A DNA stretch of 61,183 nt from CAVTAE01 sp051649365 (GTDB taxonomy: Bacteria > Deinococcota > Deinococci > Deinococcales > Trueperaceae), in NCBI GenBank assembly GCA_051649365.1, contig JBOFGY010000170.1, positions 1-61,183 on the forward strand. Reading direction: 5' to 3'. Within the stretch, counting starts at the first letter, position 1; the number at the start of each line of letters is the position of its first letter. The notes beneath the pieces are model-generated. The model ran no database searches, was not told the origin of the DNA, and saw only the letters and a program-made list of their open reading frames with translations. Positions 53,649-61,183 of this stretch are shown here, in pieces. A program made the translations under genes and the position numbers.

Positions 53649-53678
53649 AGTTTAGCAGCTAAACTTTTTAATTGTCAA
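53649..53678 (-). promoter_or_regulatory. promoter and operator of the importer-Dha operon
   Basis: Reading the minus strand: TTGACA (53673-53678), an 18-base spacer, TAAACT (53649-53654). The inverted repeat AGTTTAGCAGCTAAACT (53649-53665) covers the -10 region and part of the spacer, a typical repressor position. The binding protein is unknown; the operon's own HTH protein is a candidate. Confidence 0.65.
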
Positions 53679-53898
53679 CAGGTCTGCAAGTAGTACCACA
53701 CCTTCGCTATCCTCGAGCAAGATAACGCACCATCCCATAAAGATGACCTAAGTTCAGAATCAATAATAGTTGCCTCATACGAAAGTAAGATGTGAAATGC
53801 AAAATGTCACAGATAACAGGCGTAAGGTCTCGCGTCTTATGCTTTACTTTTTACGCCTTGACTACCTTGACTGGAAACATCAAACTCGAGCATACATA

Positions 53899-54486
53899 TT
53901 AGTAGAAGTAGCATTGCCGCTCGAGTGCCTCCTCGAGCCTTAGCTTGTAATGCCCTTTGGGAATCTCTATAACGCCAAACTGTTCTAGGTGGTCATTCGT
54001 AAACTGCACATCAAAAAGAACATAACCATTTCGCTTTAGAACATCTACAAGGGCAACGAGGGCAACTTTACTCGCGTCACGCGCACGACTAAACATACTT
54101 TCACCTGCAAACAAACCGCCAACGCTTACACCGTACACACCACCGACAAGTTCATCCTCGAGCCACGTTTCCAAACTATGCGCAAAACCGTGATGATGCA
54201 ACGCGGTATAAAGCCCAACTAAATCTTCGTTAATCCAAGTTCTGTCTTGGTTCTTCCGTGGCTCTGCGCAGAGTTTCATCACTTGCTCAAACGCCGTGTC
54301 AATGCGAATTTCAAATTTCTTTTGCCTTACAGTGCGCTGTAATCTTCGCGGAATATGAAAGGACTCGAGTGGCAAAATCGTTCTTGGGTCGGGGTCGTAC
54401 CAGTAAATTTTTTCGTCGTCAAGGTCTGCCATTGGGAAGTAACCTTGGCAGTAGGCGTTGAGGAGCATTTGCGGGGTTAACTGCAT
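53899..54486 (-). CDS. aat: leucyl/phenylalanyl-tRNA-protein transferase
   Basis: A 195-residue N-degron enzyme that adds Leu or Phe to proteins beginning with Arg or Lys, marking them for ClpAP. The core is recognisable: LLNAYCQGYFPMAD, IYWYDPDPRTILPLESFHIPRRLQRTVR, TWINEDLVGLYTALHHHGFAHSLE, LVGGVYGVSVGGLFAGESMFSRARDASKVAL and LFDVQFTNDHLEQFG. Length is normal for this family. It lies downstream of a MocR remnant on the same strand. Confidence 0.96.
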   Translation of the reverse strand: MQLTPQMLLNAYCQGYFPMADLDDEKIYWYDPDPRTILPLESFHIPRRLQRTVRQKKFEIRIDTAFEQVMKLCAEPRKNQDRTWINEDLVGLYTALHHHGFAHSLETWLEDELVGGVYGVSVGGLFAGESMFSRARDASKVALVALVDVLKRNGYVLFDVQFTNDHLEQFGVIEIPKGHYKLRLEEALERQCYFY

Positions 54487-54536
54487 GAAGCACTATCATA
54501 ACGCTGGATATTTCAAATTTGTTGTTCGAGATTGCC

Positions 54537-55058
54537 TTACTTATACCGTGATGTTGTCTTTTGCACAGCTTTGACCAGATGTTTAGCTGCCTCTCGAATT
54601 TGTTCGACCTCAAGTCCTCCGTAGCCTAAAACCAAACCATGCCAATTAGGTTTTCCATAAAAGTAGTTGACCACATTCGTTATACCCACACCTTACTTTT
54701 CACAATAGTTCTGAACCCGGGTTAAATCCAGAGAAGTATCACACTCGAGAAAAATATTCACACCTACCTCAAGCCCTCGAACCTGGGTCATAGCTTTGAT
54801 GGGTTCCAATGCTTCAACCAACACCTCACGTTTACGTGCGTAAATGCGGCGCATCTTAGCGATACGGCGTTCTAAAGCACCTCTGCTTAAAAAATGTTCT
54901 AACGCTACTTGAATGAGGCTACTTGTGTAGTAATCACTTAGTGTTTTGAGGTAGCAAAGTCGCTCGAGTGACACACCGTTTCCACGCTTTAGGATGGGTG
55001 CAAACTCTGCGACTTGGTGGGAAAGGCGACTCATAAGTGGTCTAGTTAAATTTAACAA
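54537..55058 (-). pseudogene. MocR/PdxR-type PLP regulator remnant
   Basis: The 3' third of a MocR-family gene. The aminotransferase-like segment reads LSDYYTSSLIQVALEHFLSRGALERRIAKMRRIYARKREVL and, after an in-frame TAA in QNYCEK, continues as GITNVVNYFYGKPNWHGLVLGYGGLEVEQI to 54537. The N-terminal GntR helix-turn-helix and most of the PLP fold, including the lysine, are gone. MocR proteins usually control pyridoxal phosphate or amino-acid genes. Confidence 0.8.
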
Positions 55059-55130
55059 GAGTGGTGCTATTTATTCAACTACTTTTGATGCTAGAATGAA
55101 AAGGGGAATTTTTGAGGAGCCCACACCACT

Positions 55131-55655
55131 ATGTCTGATTTGCATTACCCCATCGGTGAGTTTCAACGTCAACCTGGTTACAACTCTGAAGAGAAACGTA
55201 AGAACATTGAATTATTTAGAGAAGTACCCTCGAGCCTGCGTGCTGCCGTAGCTGGCTTATCTGCGCAACAACTTGACACTCCTTATCGTGATGGTGGTTG
55301 GACGCTGCGACAAGTCACGCATCACCTGCCCGATAGCCACCTTAACGCTTATACACGTATCAAACTCGCGCTTACAGAAGACAATCCCGTGATCAAACCT
55401 TATGACGAGGCTGCTTGGGCCTTGCTAGCAGATACGAAGCAAACACCGCTCGAGATTTCTATCGCGTTACTCGAGGCAATCCATACTCGCCTTATCGCTA
55501 TCTTTGAAGCCTTAAATGAAAACCAGTGGAAGCGTGACTATCTTCATCCAGTAAACGGAGTTACGAGTATTGAAACCACACTTGCCTCTTATGTCTGGCA
55601 CGGTCAACATCACATCGCCCATATCACAAATCTACGGCAACGCAGAGGCTGGTAA
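55131..55655 (+). CDS. DinB/YfiT-family putative metal-dependent hydrolase (BstA-like), copy 2
   Basis: A 174-residue paralogue of the protein at 24315-24839 (same length; shared DTPYRxGGWTLRQ and HIAHIT). Histidines in RQVTHHLPDSHLN and VWHGQHHIAHI are the likely zinc/nickel ligands. The ribosome site is GAGGAG. It is followed two bases later by a flavin-fold oxidase-like gene and faces the MocR remnant. Confidence 0.88.
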   Translation: MSDLHYPIGEFQRQPGYNSEEKRKNIELFREVPSSLRAAVAGLSAQQLDTPYRDGGWTLRQVTHHLPDSHLNAYTRIKLALTEDNPVIKPYDEAAWALLADTKQTPLEISIALLEAIHTRLIAIFEALNENQWKRDYLHPVNGVTSIETTLASYVWHGQHHIAHITNLRQRRGW

Positions 55656-55657
55656 AC

Positions 55658-56140
55658 ATGCTCACCGACGAAATCAAAACCTATCTTCAACGCAGCGTTT
55701 TATGTTGGCTGGCAACCATCTCTGAAGACGGAACACCCAATGTCTCACCCAGAGAAATTTTTGTTCCCGAAGGTGACAAGTACGTACTGATTGCCCATGT
55801 CGCCTCACCCAAAAGCGTTCGGAATATCAAAGCCAATCCAAAGGTGGGCCTGAGCTTTGTAGAAGTTTTCGAGCAACGCGGGTTCAAGCTTAACGGCACC
55901 GCCCAGGTCATTGAACCAAGCGACCCCCACTACGACGAGCGCGTCCAACCCTTAAAACGCATTGCCACAGAACGTTTTCCTGTCCAGAGTTTTATCGAAG
56001 TGGAAGTATTGAAGGTCGCCAAAATTCTTGCACCACGTTACTGTCTTTATCCTGAAACCACAGCCGAAGGACAAATTGAAAGAGCTGTTAAAACTTATAA
56101 CCGCGTTCTCGAACAACACAAGCAGAAACTATCTGTATGA
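55658..56140 (+). CDS. pyridoxamine 5'-phosphate oxidase-like FMN-binding protein
   Basis: A 160-residue split-barrel flavin protein. The N-terminal SVLCWLATISEDGTPNVSPREIFVPEGDKYVLIAHVASPKSVRNIKANPKVGLSF is the characteristic FMN-binding region. It lacks the PdxH dimer tail, so true PNPOx activity is doubtful; a general redox or F420-like role is possible. It directly follows BstA copy 2. Confidence 0.85.
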   Translation: MLTDEIKTYLQRSVLCWLATISEDGTPNVSPREIFVPEGDKYVLIAHVASPKSVRNIKANPKVGLSFVEVFEQRGFKLNGTAQVIEPSDPHYDERVQPLKRIATERFPVQSFIEVEVLKVAKILAPRYCLYPETTAEGQIERAVKTYNRVLEQHKQKLSV

Positions 56141-56232
56141 TTCGCATTTCTGAACAACCTTATCAAACATGTCACGTCGAATCCTTAGAGCTTTGGATGC
56201 GGCAGGGTTGGATAATAAAATTGTATGGATGA
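56137..56232 (+). pseudogene. 31-codon fragment overlapping the previous gene
   Basis: MIRISEQPYQTCHVESLELW begins in the ATGA of the previous stop and ends at TGA. The start is natural-looking, but the chain is much too short for a folded domain, and nothing similar continues downstream in any frame. It may be the stump of a gene removed by deletion, with the acetyltransferase gene seven bases further on. Confidence 0.4.
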
Positions 56233-56238
56233 ACGCTG

Positions 56239-56697
56239 ATGTCTAAAATACTGATTCGTTCATTGGAACCAAGTGACTTACCCCATTTAGTCGAACTTTG
56301 CGCTGAGCACGCCGCGTTTGAAAAAGCAGCTTATGACAAACTAGGCAAAGAACACATGCTCGAGGCAGCCATATTTAGCGATACACCACGTTTATTTGTA
56401 TGGATCGCTGCACAAGAGAAGAACATCGTTGGTTATGCAAGCGCAACTCTCGACTTTTCCACCTGGGATGCCCATGTTTTTGCTTACTTAGACTGTCTCT
56501 ACGTTCAACCCTCAGCGAGAAATAAAAGCATTGGCCAGGCATTACTGGATGCTGTCGTTGTCTTTGCTCGAGGAAAACAATGTCATAACGTACAGTGGCA
56601 AACACCCACTTGGAATGTTGACGCACAACGGTTTTACCGAAGACGGAACGCTATGCAACTCAGCAAAGAACGATTTATCCTAACACTCGAGAAGTAA
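56239..56697 (+). CDS. GNAT-family N-acetyltransferase
   Basis: A 152-residue acetyltransferase. IRSLEPSDLPHLVELCAEHAAFEK opens the fold and LYVQPSARNKSIGQALLDAV is the acetyl-CoA loop, although the usual G-x-G of the P-loop is reduced (NKSIGQ). The pattern resembles spermine/diamine acetyltransferase-like GNATs. Substrate unknown. A relic of a second GNAT gene follows directly. Confidence 0.85.
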   Translation: MSKILIRSLEPSDLPHLVELCAEHAAFEKAAYDKLGKEHMLEAAIFSDTPRLFVWIAAQEKNIVGYASATLDFSTWDAHVFAYLDCLYVQPSARNKSIGQALLDAVVVFARGKQCHNVQWQTPTWNVDAQRFYRRRNAMQLSKERFILTLEK

Positions 56698-57036
56698 CCA
56701 GAACTTCAAACCTGGCTGCTTTATACAAAAGGCACGCCTGCGAGTTATTTTGAATTAGAAAAACGGGAGGATACCATCAATCTTGCTTATTTTGGACGGT
56801 TACCCCAATTCACTGGCAAAGGACTTGGTGGGTATTTTCTATCTGTCGCACTTGCAAAAGCCTGGGCTTGGGACGCACAGCGAGTTATAGTGAACACCTG
56901 TACACTCGACCACGAAAGCGCACTCAAAAACTATCAAGCACGAGGCTTCAGAATCTACAAATAAACCTCAGAAGACACAACACTGCCTGATGCAAAACCT
57001 GAGTTGTGGTCAGGAGCCAATCAAAACACAGAATAA
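56697..57036 (+). pseudogene. GNAT-family acetyltransferase remnant
   Basis: A frame without start codon encodes the C-terminal half of another GNAT enzyme: TPASYFELEK, LAYFGRLPQFTGKGLGGYFLSVAL (acetyl-CoA loop), VNTCTLDHESALKNYQARGF. It passes an in-frame TAA at 56962-56964 and goes on with LPDAKPELWSGA to 57036. The N-terminal half is missing. Confidence 0.8.
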
Positions 57037-57051
57037 GTATATACTTTGTCT

Positions 57052-57645
57052 ATGCCAAGGATTTTAACCAATCCAAAACGCATGACATTTCAGGAATATC
57101 TCGATCTCGAGAAGTATGCCGAAATACGCCACGGGTTTGTAGACAGTTTCATCTTTGCTATGGCTGTAGCAAACAACACTCACAGTGTTATCAGTGGCAA
57201 TATTTTTCTGAAAGTGGGTAATGCGGCTCGAGCCGCAACATGTCGTGCATATATTAATGACATGAAGCTTCGCACTCCTGAACCAGATAGCAGCAGCTAC
57301 TATCCTGATGTTTTTGTGACCTATGATGTTGATGACTTAAATACGGATATTAAAACAACTGCTTGCTTTATTATCGAGGTTCTTTCAACCTCAACCGGTG
57401 ATATTGACCGAGGCGAGAAGTGGCAGAATTACCGCAAACTGTCATCCCTACAAGCTTATGTTTTAGTTTCGCAAAAACATAAGTATGTGGAAATTTATAG
57501 GCGGATGGCAGATGGTTCGTGGCGTTACGAAGTTCTGGAAAATGAAAGAGTTTTAAAACTACCTTGCATTAATGCTTCAATGACACTCAATGAAATTTAT
57601 GAAGATGTAGATTTTAGCAATAATGAAGCAACGCTGAGTAGTTAA
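57052..57645 (+). CDS. Uma2-family (DUF820) endonuclease-like protein
   Basis: A 197-residue PD-(D/E)xK-fold protein of the Uma2 family. The motifs MTFQEYLDLEKYAEIRHGFVDSFIFAM, YYPDVFVTYD and CFIIEVLSTST with K-W at position EKWQNYRKL form the nuclease-like core. The family is abundant in cyanobacteria and some others; function is uncertain. The ATG at 57052 is favoured over a TTG six bases earlier. It converges with an ArsR remnant, overlapping by four bases. Confidence 0.88.
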   Translation: MPRILTNPKRMTFQEYLDLEKYAEIRHGFVDSFIFAMAVANNTHSVISGNIFLKVGNAARAATCRAYINDMKLRTPEPDSSSYYPDVFVTYDVDDLNTDIKTTACFIIEVLSTSTGDIDRGEKWQNYRKLSSLQAYVLVSQKHKYVEIYRRMADGSWRYEVLENERVLKLPCINASMTLNEIYEDVDFSNNEATLSS

Positions 57646-57962
57646 ATTTTTACTCCAAAAACTTTTGCAAATCCTTTTTGTCCTTCGTTTCTTAAGTGAA
57701 CAATGCGGCTATGTTTGTCTTTAATAAGCCACGTGCGCTCGAGAAACTGTTGAGCGAGGGCTGCACCCAAGCTCCCTGACAAGTGAAAACGTTTCTCCGT
57801 CCAATCGAGACAGTCAGGTGCAATCTCAGGGCTGCGTAAACCGTTAATATCAATACCAAACTTCTCAAAGCCTAATTTACCTCGAGCTGTCACTTCATAG
57901 TATTTCTCTCGAGGCTGAATCCAGCCTTGTTTAATAAGAGCGTCTGCAAGCGCAACACTCAA
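57642..57962 (-). pseudogene. ArsR-type regulator remnant (C-terminal part)
   Basis: The 106 codons correspond to the C-terminal part of ArsR-family regulators with a conserved ending CLDWTEKRFHLSGSLGAALAQQFLERTWL. Homology continues upstream of the first possible start as ARCCLAGQLSVALADAL, where relatives have ARTCYDHLAGxLGVALADAL. The expected DNA-binding winged helix upstream is absent or scrambled. It probably no longer binds DNA. Confidence 0.65.
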
Positions 57963-58030
57963 CTGACCCGCTAAACAGCAGCGAGCTCCTGACTTACATC
58001 CATACTTCGAGCATAATCAAAGCATTTTAT

Positions 58031-58069
58031 GATGTCAATTCGTTAGAGTGTCAACTCGTTAGAGTGTAG
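58031..58069. repeat. direct repeat before the hydrolase fragment
   Basis: GTCAATTCGTTAGAGTGT and GTCAACTCGTTAGAGTGT follow each other within about 40 bases (one difference) just upstream of the hydrolase remnant. Function unknown; they may mark slippage or an old insertion. Confidence 0.6.
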
Positions 58070-58082
58070 CTAAAGAGGGTAC

Positions 58083-59257
58083 ATGTTCAATCCATTTACA
58101 CAAGACCCAGCATTTGATGCAAACTATCCACCACGCACGAGCGACATTCACTTTCACAGTCAGGGTACCTTGCTCAACGGCGTGATTCACATTGCAACTG
58201 GTGCAGGGCCACATCTAACAGTGTTATTACTCCACGGCTTTCCAGGTAACGAGTGCAATTTTGACTTTAGCACATCTCAGGAATAGATACGGTTGTGTTT
58301 CACTACCAAGGTTCATGGGGTAGCGAAGGCACTTTCTCTTTCGGAAATTGCCTAGTTGACATCACGCCCACACTCGAGTTTCTTCGCTCTTCAGAGATAG
58401 CCAGTCAATACAGGATTGATAACGTAGTAGAAGATTTATGGCAAGTCAGTCCTGAAGTCGCTATCAAAAGATACCAGGATACCTTGCGGCTCGAGGCTGC
58501 CTTCGCTGAGCGCAAACGCTATACGCGCATTTGGGGAAACCACGATAACCTTTGGCAAGATCAAGACGCTGTCGCAAAATATTTGCAACCGTATTTGGGG
58601 GGCTCGAGTCCTGTCGAAGCGATGTGTTTAACCGTTACCCATGAAGATAAACCACTTGGGGAACTCTTTTTTGCACACGGGCATCAGGGTACAGATTTTT
58701 CTGACCGCTACGCCAGTATCAGCAAACCGTTCGTGCGCTATGTGTTTAATCCACTACAACGCTTTCTTCGTTATCCCATCACGACACCTGCACAAAATTA
58801 CGAGCTGCGCTATCAAAACGAAAGTGCCATGTTTGATTGGAGTCATGACGAGAAAGACTTGATTCTCATGATAGAACACACGCATCGTCCTGTCTTCACC
58901 TCAGAAACTCACGGACAATATTTGCGCGAGGAACTCGAGGACTTAAGAACCACCTTGGCGCGCTCCTCCACCGAACGACGTGCGGAAATCAAAGAGCACA
59001 TCTATCAAAAAACTGCCGAGCTTTGCTGGGTGCTCGCCCAAACCAACGGGCTCGACCTCGAGCTCGCACATGACGCTCTCCCCTGTTACTTTAATCCGGG
59101 TTACTGCTCGTTTTCAGATGGGGACATTACCGGACTCGAGCTAGAAGACAGCGAAATCCGTCTCGTGCGTTGGCCCGATGCAGGAAATCCTTGGAAACGT
59201 GTGTTAAGGCGTGCAAGTTTGCGCGATGTGTTTCGTAAACTATTTCAGCACGCTTGA
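58083..59257 (+). pseudogene. alpha/beta-hydrolase start fused to metallophosphatase end
   Basis: The 5' part (58083-58286) encodes the first 67 residues of a prolyl-oligopeptidase/alpha-beta hydrolase-like protein (TVLLLHGFPGNECNFDF) and stops. In another frame from about 58290 the same hydrolase continues (VVFHYQGSWGSEGTFSFGNC, LEFLRSSEIASQYRI) to about 58430, where it passes without a break into a calcineurin-type phosphoesterase (YTRIWGNHDNLW, FFAHGHQGTDF, IEHTHRPVF) ending at 59257. The hydrolase lacks its C-terminus and the phosphatase its first metal motif (DxH), so neither enzyme should work unless the fusion gained a new role. Confidence 0.75.
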
Positions 59258-59577
59258 TCGCCGCTTTGTGTTTATTCTCTACTCTCTCGGTTACTGCTAA
59301 CTATTCGTAGTACCGAGCACAAGTAATGTAGGCAGACATGGCTAAGGTTCGCGTGGAAGTCAAAATGGCCAGGAGTATGAGCTCCTTATGCTGGGGGCGG
59401 TTCTCTCTAGCTTTCCTTCACTTACTGTCTTCCTCCTACTACAAAAGCAATTCATAATAAGGCTTCGCCCCGGCAACACAATTTGCAAAACCCCCTTTCT
59501 TTGCAAATTGTTTGCAAATATTGCAAAATTTGCTATTGTAGGGTTGTTGCTATTTTTAGAAGCTGTAAAGGGAACCT
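59258..59577. promoter_or_regulatory. promoter region of the second LacI gene with TTTGCAAA operators
   Basis: A promoter TTGCAA (59512-59517), 16-base spacer, TATTGT (59534-59539) is surrounded by TTTGCAAA-like half-sites at 59482-59489, 59500-59507, 59511-59518 and 59521-59530. They match the operators found before the gene at 61046, so the LacI protein probably represses itself. No gene lies in this stretch. Confidence 0.7.
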
Positions 59578-60609
59578 ATGACTCAAGAGCTAGCAAGTGA
59601 CCGCCGCCGTGTAAAACAAAGTGATATTGCTCTCAAAGCGGGCGTATCTATTAGCACGGTCTCGAGAGTTCTCAACAACGTGCCTGGTATTCGCGCCGAT
59701 TTGCGCCAGCAGATTACCGCCGTTGCTGAAGAACTTGGTTACGAGTTCGAGACCCCACGCCCGAGCAAGCTCGAGCATGTCTCACTTTTTACACCACTTT
59801 CTACTTTGGGTTCTGCCAGAGGGCAATTTCACGACGGTATCCTAACGGGCATTCAAGCCGAATGCAAAGCGCACGGCATTCGCCTGAGCTACACGATGGC
59901 TGCGAGTGATTGCGCTTCGGTGTCAGCACGGCTTGAACAAAATCACATTGATGGTTTTCTGTTGTTGTCGGTGGATGATGCGCCACTTATTGAAAAAGTA
60001 TTACAACACAATGTTCCTATAGTGCTTATCAATGCTGAGCATCCGTTTTTACTTGTAGATACGTTTTTGCCTGATAATCAAATTGGGCCGCAGGTTGCCG
60101 TACGCTATTTGATAGGGCGGGGTCACAGGCGCATTTTGCATGTCACACATTTGGAACGCCTCACCATTAAACGCAGGCTCGAGGGCTACAAAGCAGCTTT
60201 AGAGAGTGCTGATATTCCTTTTGACCCAGCTTTAGTTCTCAACATTCCTGAACATCTTTATTCCGAACAAGCCTACGCTGCGATGAAACCATTTCTGGCC
60301 AAAAAATCACCCAAATTTAGTGCTGTTTTTTGTGCTAACGATTTAATTGCGATTGGTGTGCTTCACGCTTTGCAAGAGTCCGGTCGCCACGTACCAGAAG
60401 ATGTATCACTCATCGGTTATGACGATATTCCGATGGCCGCGTTTCTCACGCCGCCACTTACAACGATGCGTATTGAGCGAGAAGAACTGGGTGCTTTGGC
60501 CGTGCGCCGTTTGGTAGAGCGCGCCGAACGTCCAGATGCGTCTGCGATAAGGCTCGAGCTAGCCACAAAACTCGTAGAACGCGAATCTGTAAGCGATTTC
60601 AATGGGTGA
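59578..60609 (+). CDS. LacI-family transcriptional repressor
   Basis: A 343-residue LacI-type regulator. The HTH is KQSDIALKAGVSISTVSRVLNNVPGIRADLRQQI (residues 13-46). The sugar-binding part includes FSAVFCANDLIAIGVLHALQESGRHVPEDVSLIGYDDIPMAAFLTPPLTTMRI. The start follows AAAGGGA. Operators of the TTTGCAAA type flank its own promoter and the promoter of the gene at 61046, which is therefore the prime target, presumably sugar uptake or degradation. Confidence 0.94.
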   Translation: MTQELASDRRRVKQSDIALKAGVSISTVSRVLNNVPGIRADLRQQITAVAEELGYEFETPRPSKLEHVSLFTPLSTLGSARGQFHDGILTGIQAECKAHGIRLSYTMAASDCASVSARLEQNHIDGFLLLSVDDAPLIEKVLQHNVPIVLINAEHPFLLVDTFLPDNQIGPQVAVRYLIGRGHRRILHVTHLERLTIKRRLEGYKAALESADIPFDPALVLNIPEHLYSEQAYAAMKPFLAKKSPKFSAVFCANDLIAIGVLHALQESGRHVPEDVSLIGYDDIPMAAFLTPPLTTMRIEREELGALAVRRLVERAERPDASAIRLELATKLVERESVSDFNG

Positions 60610-61045
60610 CGTAGCATTAAAATACACGGTGTCATTCCAACTGAAGTGACGAGCTATTGCAAGTTGTTACGCAAAATAAAATAAAATAAAAAAGGGTCAA
60701 GTTGTTCTCAAGGACAAAAATTTTTCATCGAGATTTTATAACTACAATTTTTAATTATTATAACCTCAACTTACAAACACTCTACTACCGTTTATCCCAC
60801 TGGCTAAAACGTATTTCGCTCACTGCAAATCAAGCATAATTTAGATTTAGCTCCTGCTTACAAGTTTGTTGCAAATTTGCAAATTTGCAATAAACTATTG
60901 ATTTTGCAAAAATTTGTGTTATAGTTTCTTTCAAGACAAAAACAAGCAGCCGTGGTCTATCAATAACTAGACATTGTTAGTGAACCCAACACGAAGCCAA
61001 TCAGAAAAATTACCCAGCCACCTGCACATGGAACGGGAGTACCCA
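60610..61045. promoter_or_regulatory. promoter and operator region downstream of the LacI gene
   Basis: Two overlapping TTGCAAATTTGCAA palindromes form a 22-bp perfect inverted repeat (60869-60890). A promoter TTGATT (60898-60903), 16-base spacer, TATAGT (60920-60925) lies just behind, with TTTTGCAAAAATTTG inside its spacer. Repression by occlusion is likely. A leader of about 115 bases then reaches the ATG at 61046; it shows no recognised structure. Confidence 0.75.
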
Positions 61046-61183
61046 TGCCTAACTATTTTTATAGTGTTGCTTCTCAACCTGGACTCAATGTTCTAAACGA
61101 CGATGCCTGCAAGCGGTTAAGCTTCGCAACCCTCGTGCTAGCCGCAGACGAAAGCTACGAGGGTGAGGTCGAAAGTGAGCGCG
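61046..61183 (+). CDS. gene cut by the window edge, sugar-regulated
   Basis: MPNYFYSVASQPGLNVLNDD starts after GGGAG and remains open to the last base (46 codons seen). There is no signal peptide. The sequence is too short to name a family. Because it follows a LacI gene and strong TTTGCAAA operators, it probably takes part in sugar uptake or breakdown. Confidence 0.55.

Noticed and set aside
1..61183. tRNA or rRNA genes.
   Set aside because: I looked for T-loop (GTTCGA-like) and CCA-type patterns and conserved rRNA blocks on both strands and found none convincing; a covariance-model scan was not possible here.

Overview
The window reads as a chromosomal segment of a diderm, heterotrophic, sugar-using bacterium with roughly 45-48% G+C. 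The gene set suggests Deinococcota, perhaps Trueperaceae-like: sufC-sufB-sufD followed by a Rieske ferredoxin, a GH13_18 phosphorylase with a LacI repressor, DUF6176, an M29 aminopeptidase and MocR relics. This placement is inferred from gene content only and is tentative. I saw no tRNA, rRNA, CRISPR array, transposase or phage gene.

The most striking signal is not a gene. The hexamer CTCGAG occurs about 170 times by hand count (about one per 360 bp), where base composition predicts little more than a dozen. It behaves like a highly iterated palindrome. Inside genes it is usually in frame as CTC-GAG (Leu-Glu). Outside genes it clusters at 30249-30595 and inside a 40-bp perfect palindrome at 42958-42997.

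Layout. 0.2-6.4 kb: a large Ig/FN3 surface lipoprotein, then a LacI repressor and GH13_18 phosphorylase operon with a perfect operator. 6.5-8.7 kb: a BlaI-type repressor and a decayed BlaR1/M56 sensor. 8.9-15.4 kb: suf Fe-S assembly genes C, B, D and a Rieske protein, with a 2.4-kb insertion of duplicated GNAT/DUF5674 genes and a CDF-like transporter between sufB and sufD. 15.5-17.0 kb: a VOC protein, a PduO-type cobalamin adenosyltransferase and an ABA4-like membrane protein. 17.2-21.6 kb: a secreted pullulanase and an unknown protein. 21.7-26.8 kb: a probable small RNA or attenuator, metG, DUF6176, a BstA-like DinB protein, a broken M29 aminopeptidase and purU. 27-34 kb: a GH26 lipoprotein, a YjjG-like phosphatase, a sorbosone-dehydrogenase-like protein, a PA14 lipoprotein and RlpA. 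34-39 kb: TatD, a MerA-like flavoprotein with a TVP38 protein, a CDP-alcohol phosphatidyltransferase and DUF3810. 39-42.9 kb: several pseudogenes, a LysR regulator and a leishmanolysin-like lipoprotein. 43.1-53.6 kb: one long operon joining a sugar/polyol ABC importer (binding protein, two permeases, a 71-aa membrane protein, two ATPases) to a PEP-dependent dihydroxyacetone kinase (DhaL, DhaM, HPr-EI, an HTH protein, DhaK). 53.9-59.3 kb: aat, a second BstA-like protein, small enzymes, Uma2 and more gene relics. 59.6-61.2 kb: a second LacI repressor with TTTGCAAA-type operators before itself and before a gene cut by the window edge.

Functionally the segment covers polysaccharide capture (pullulanase, GH26), sugar or solute phosphorolysis, triose/polyol import with phosphorylation to dihydroxyacetone phosphate, Fe-S assembly and cell-envelope housekeeping. 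At least nine genes are truncated, frameshifted, interrupted by stops or fused across deletions, so the lineage seems to be losing accessory genes. Small palindromic repeats sit in the gaps inside three operons.
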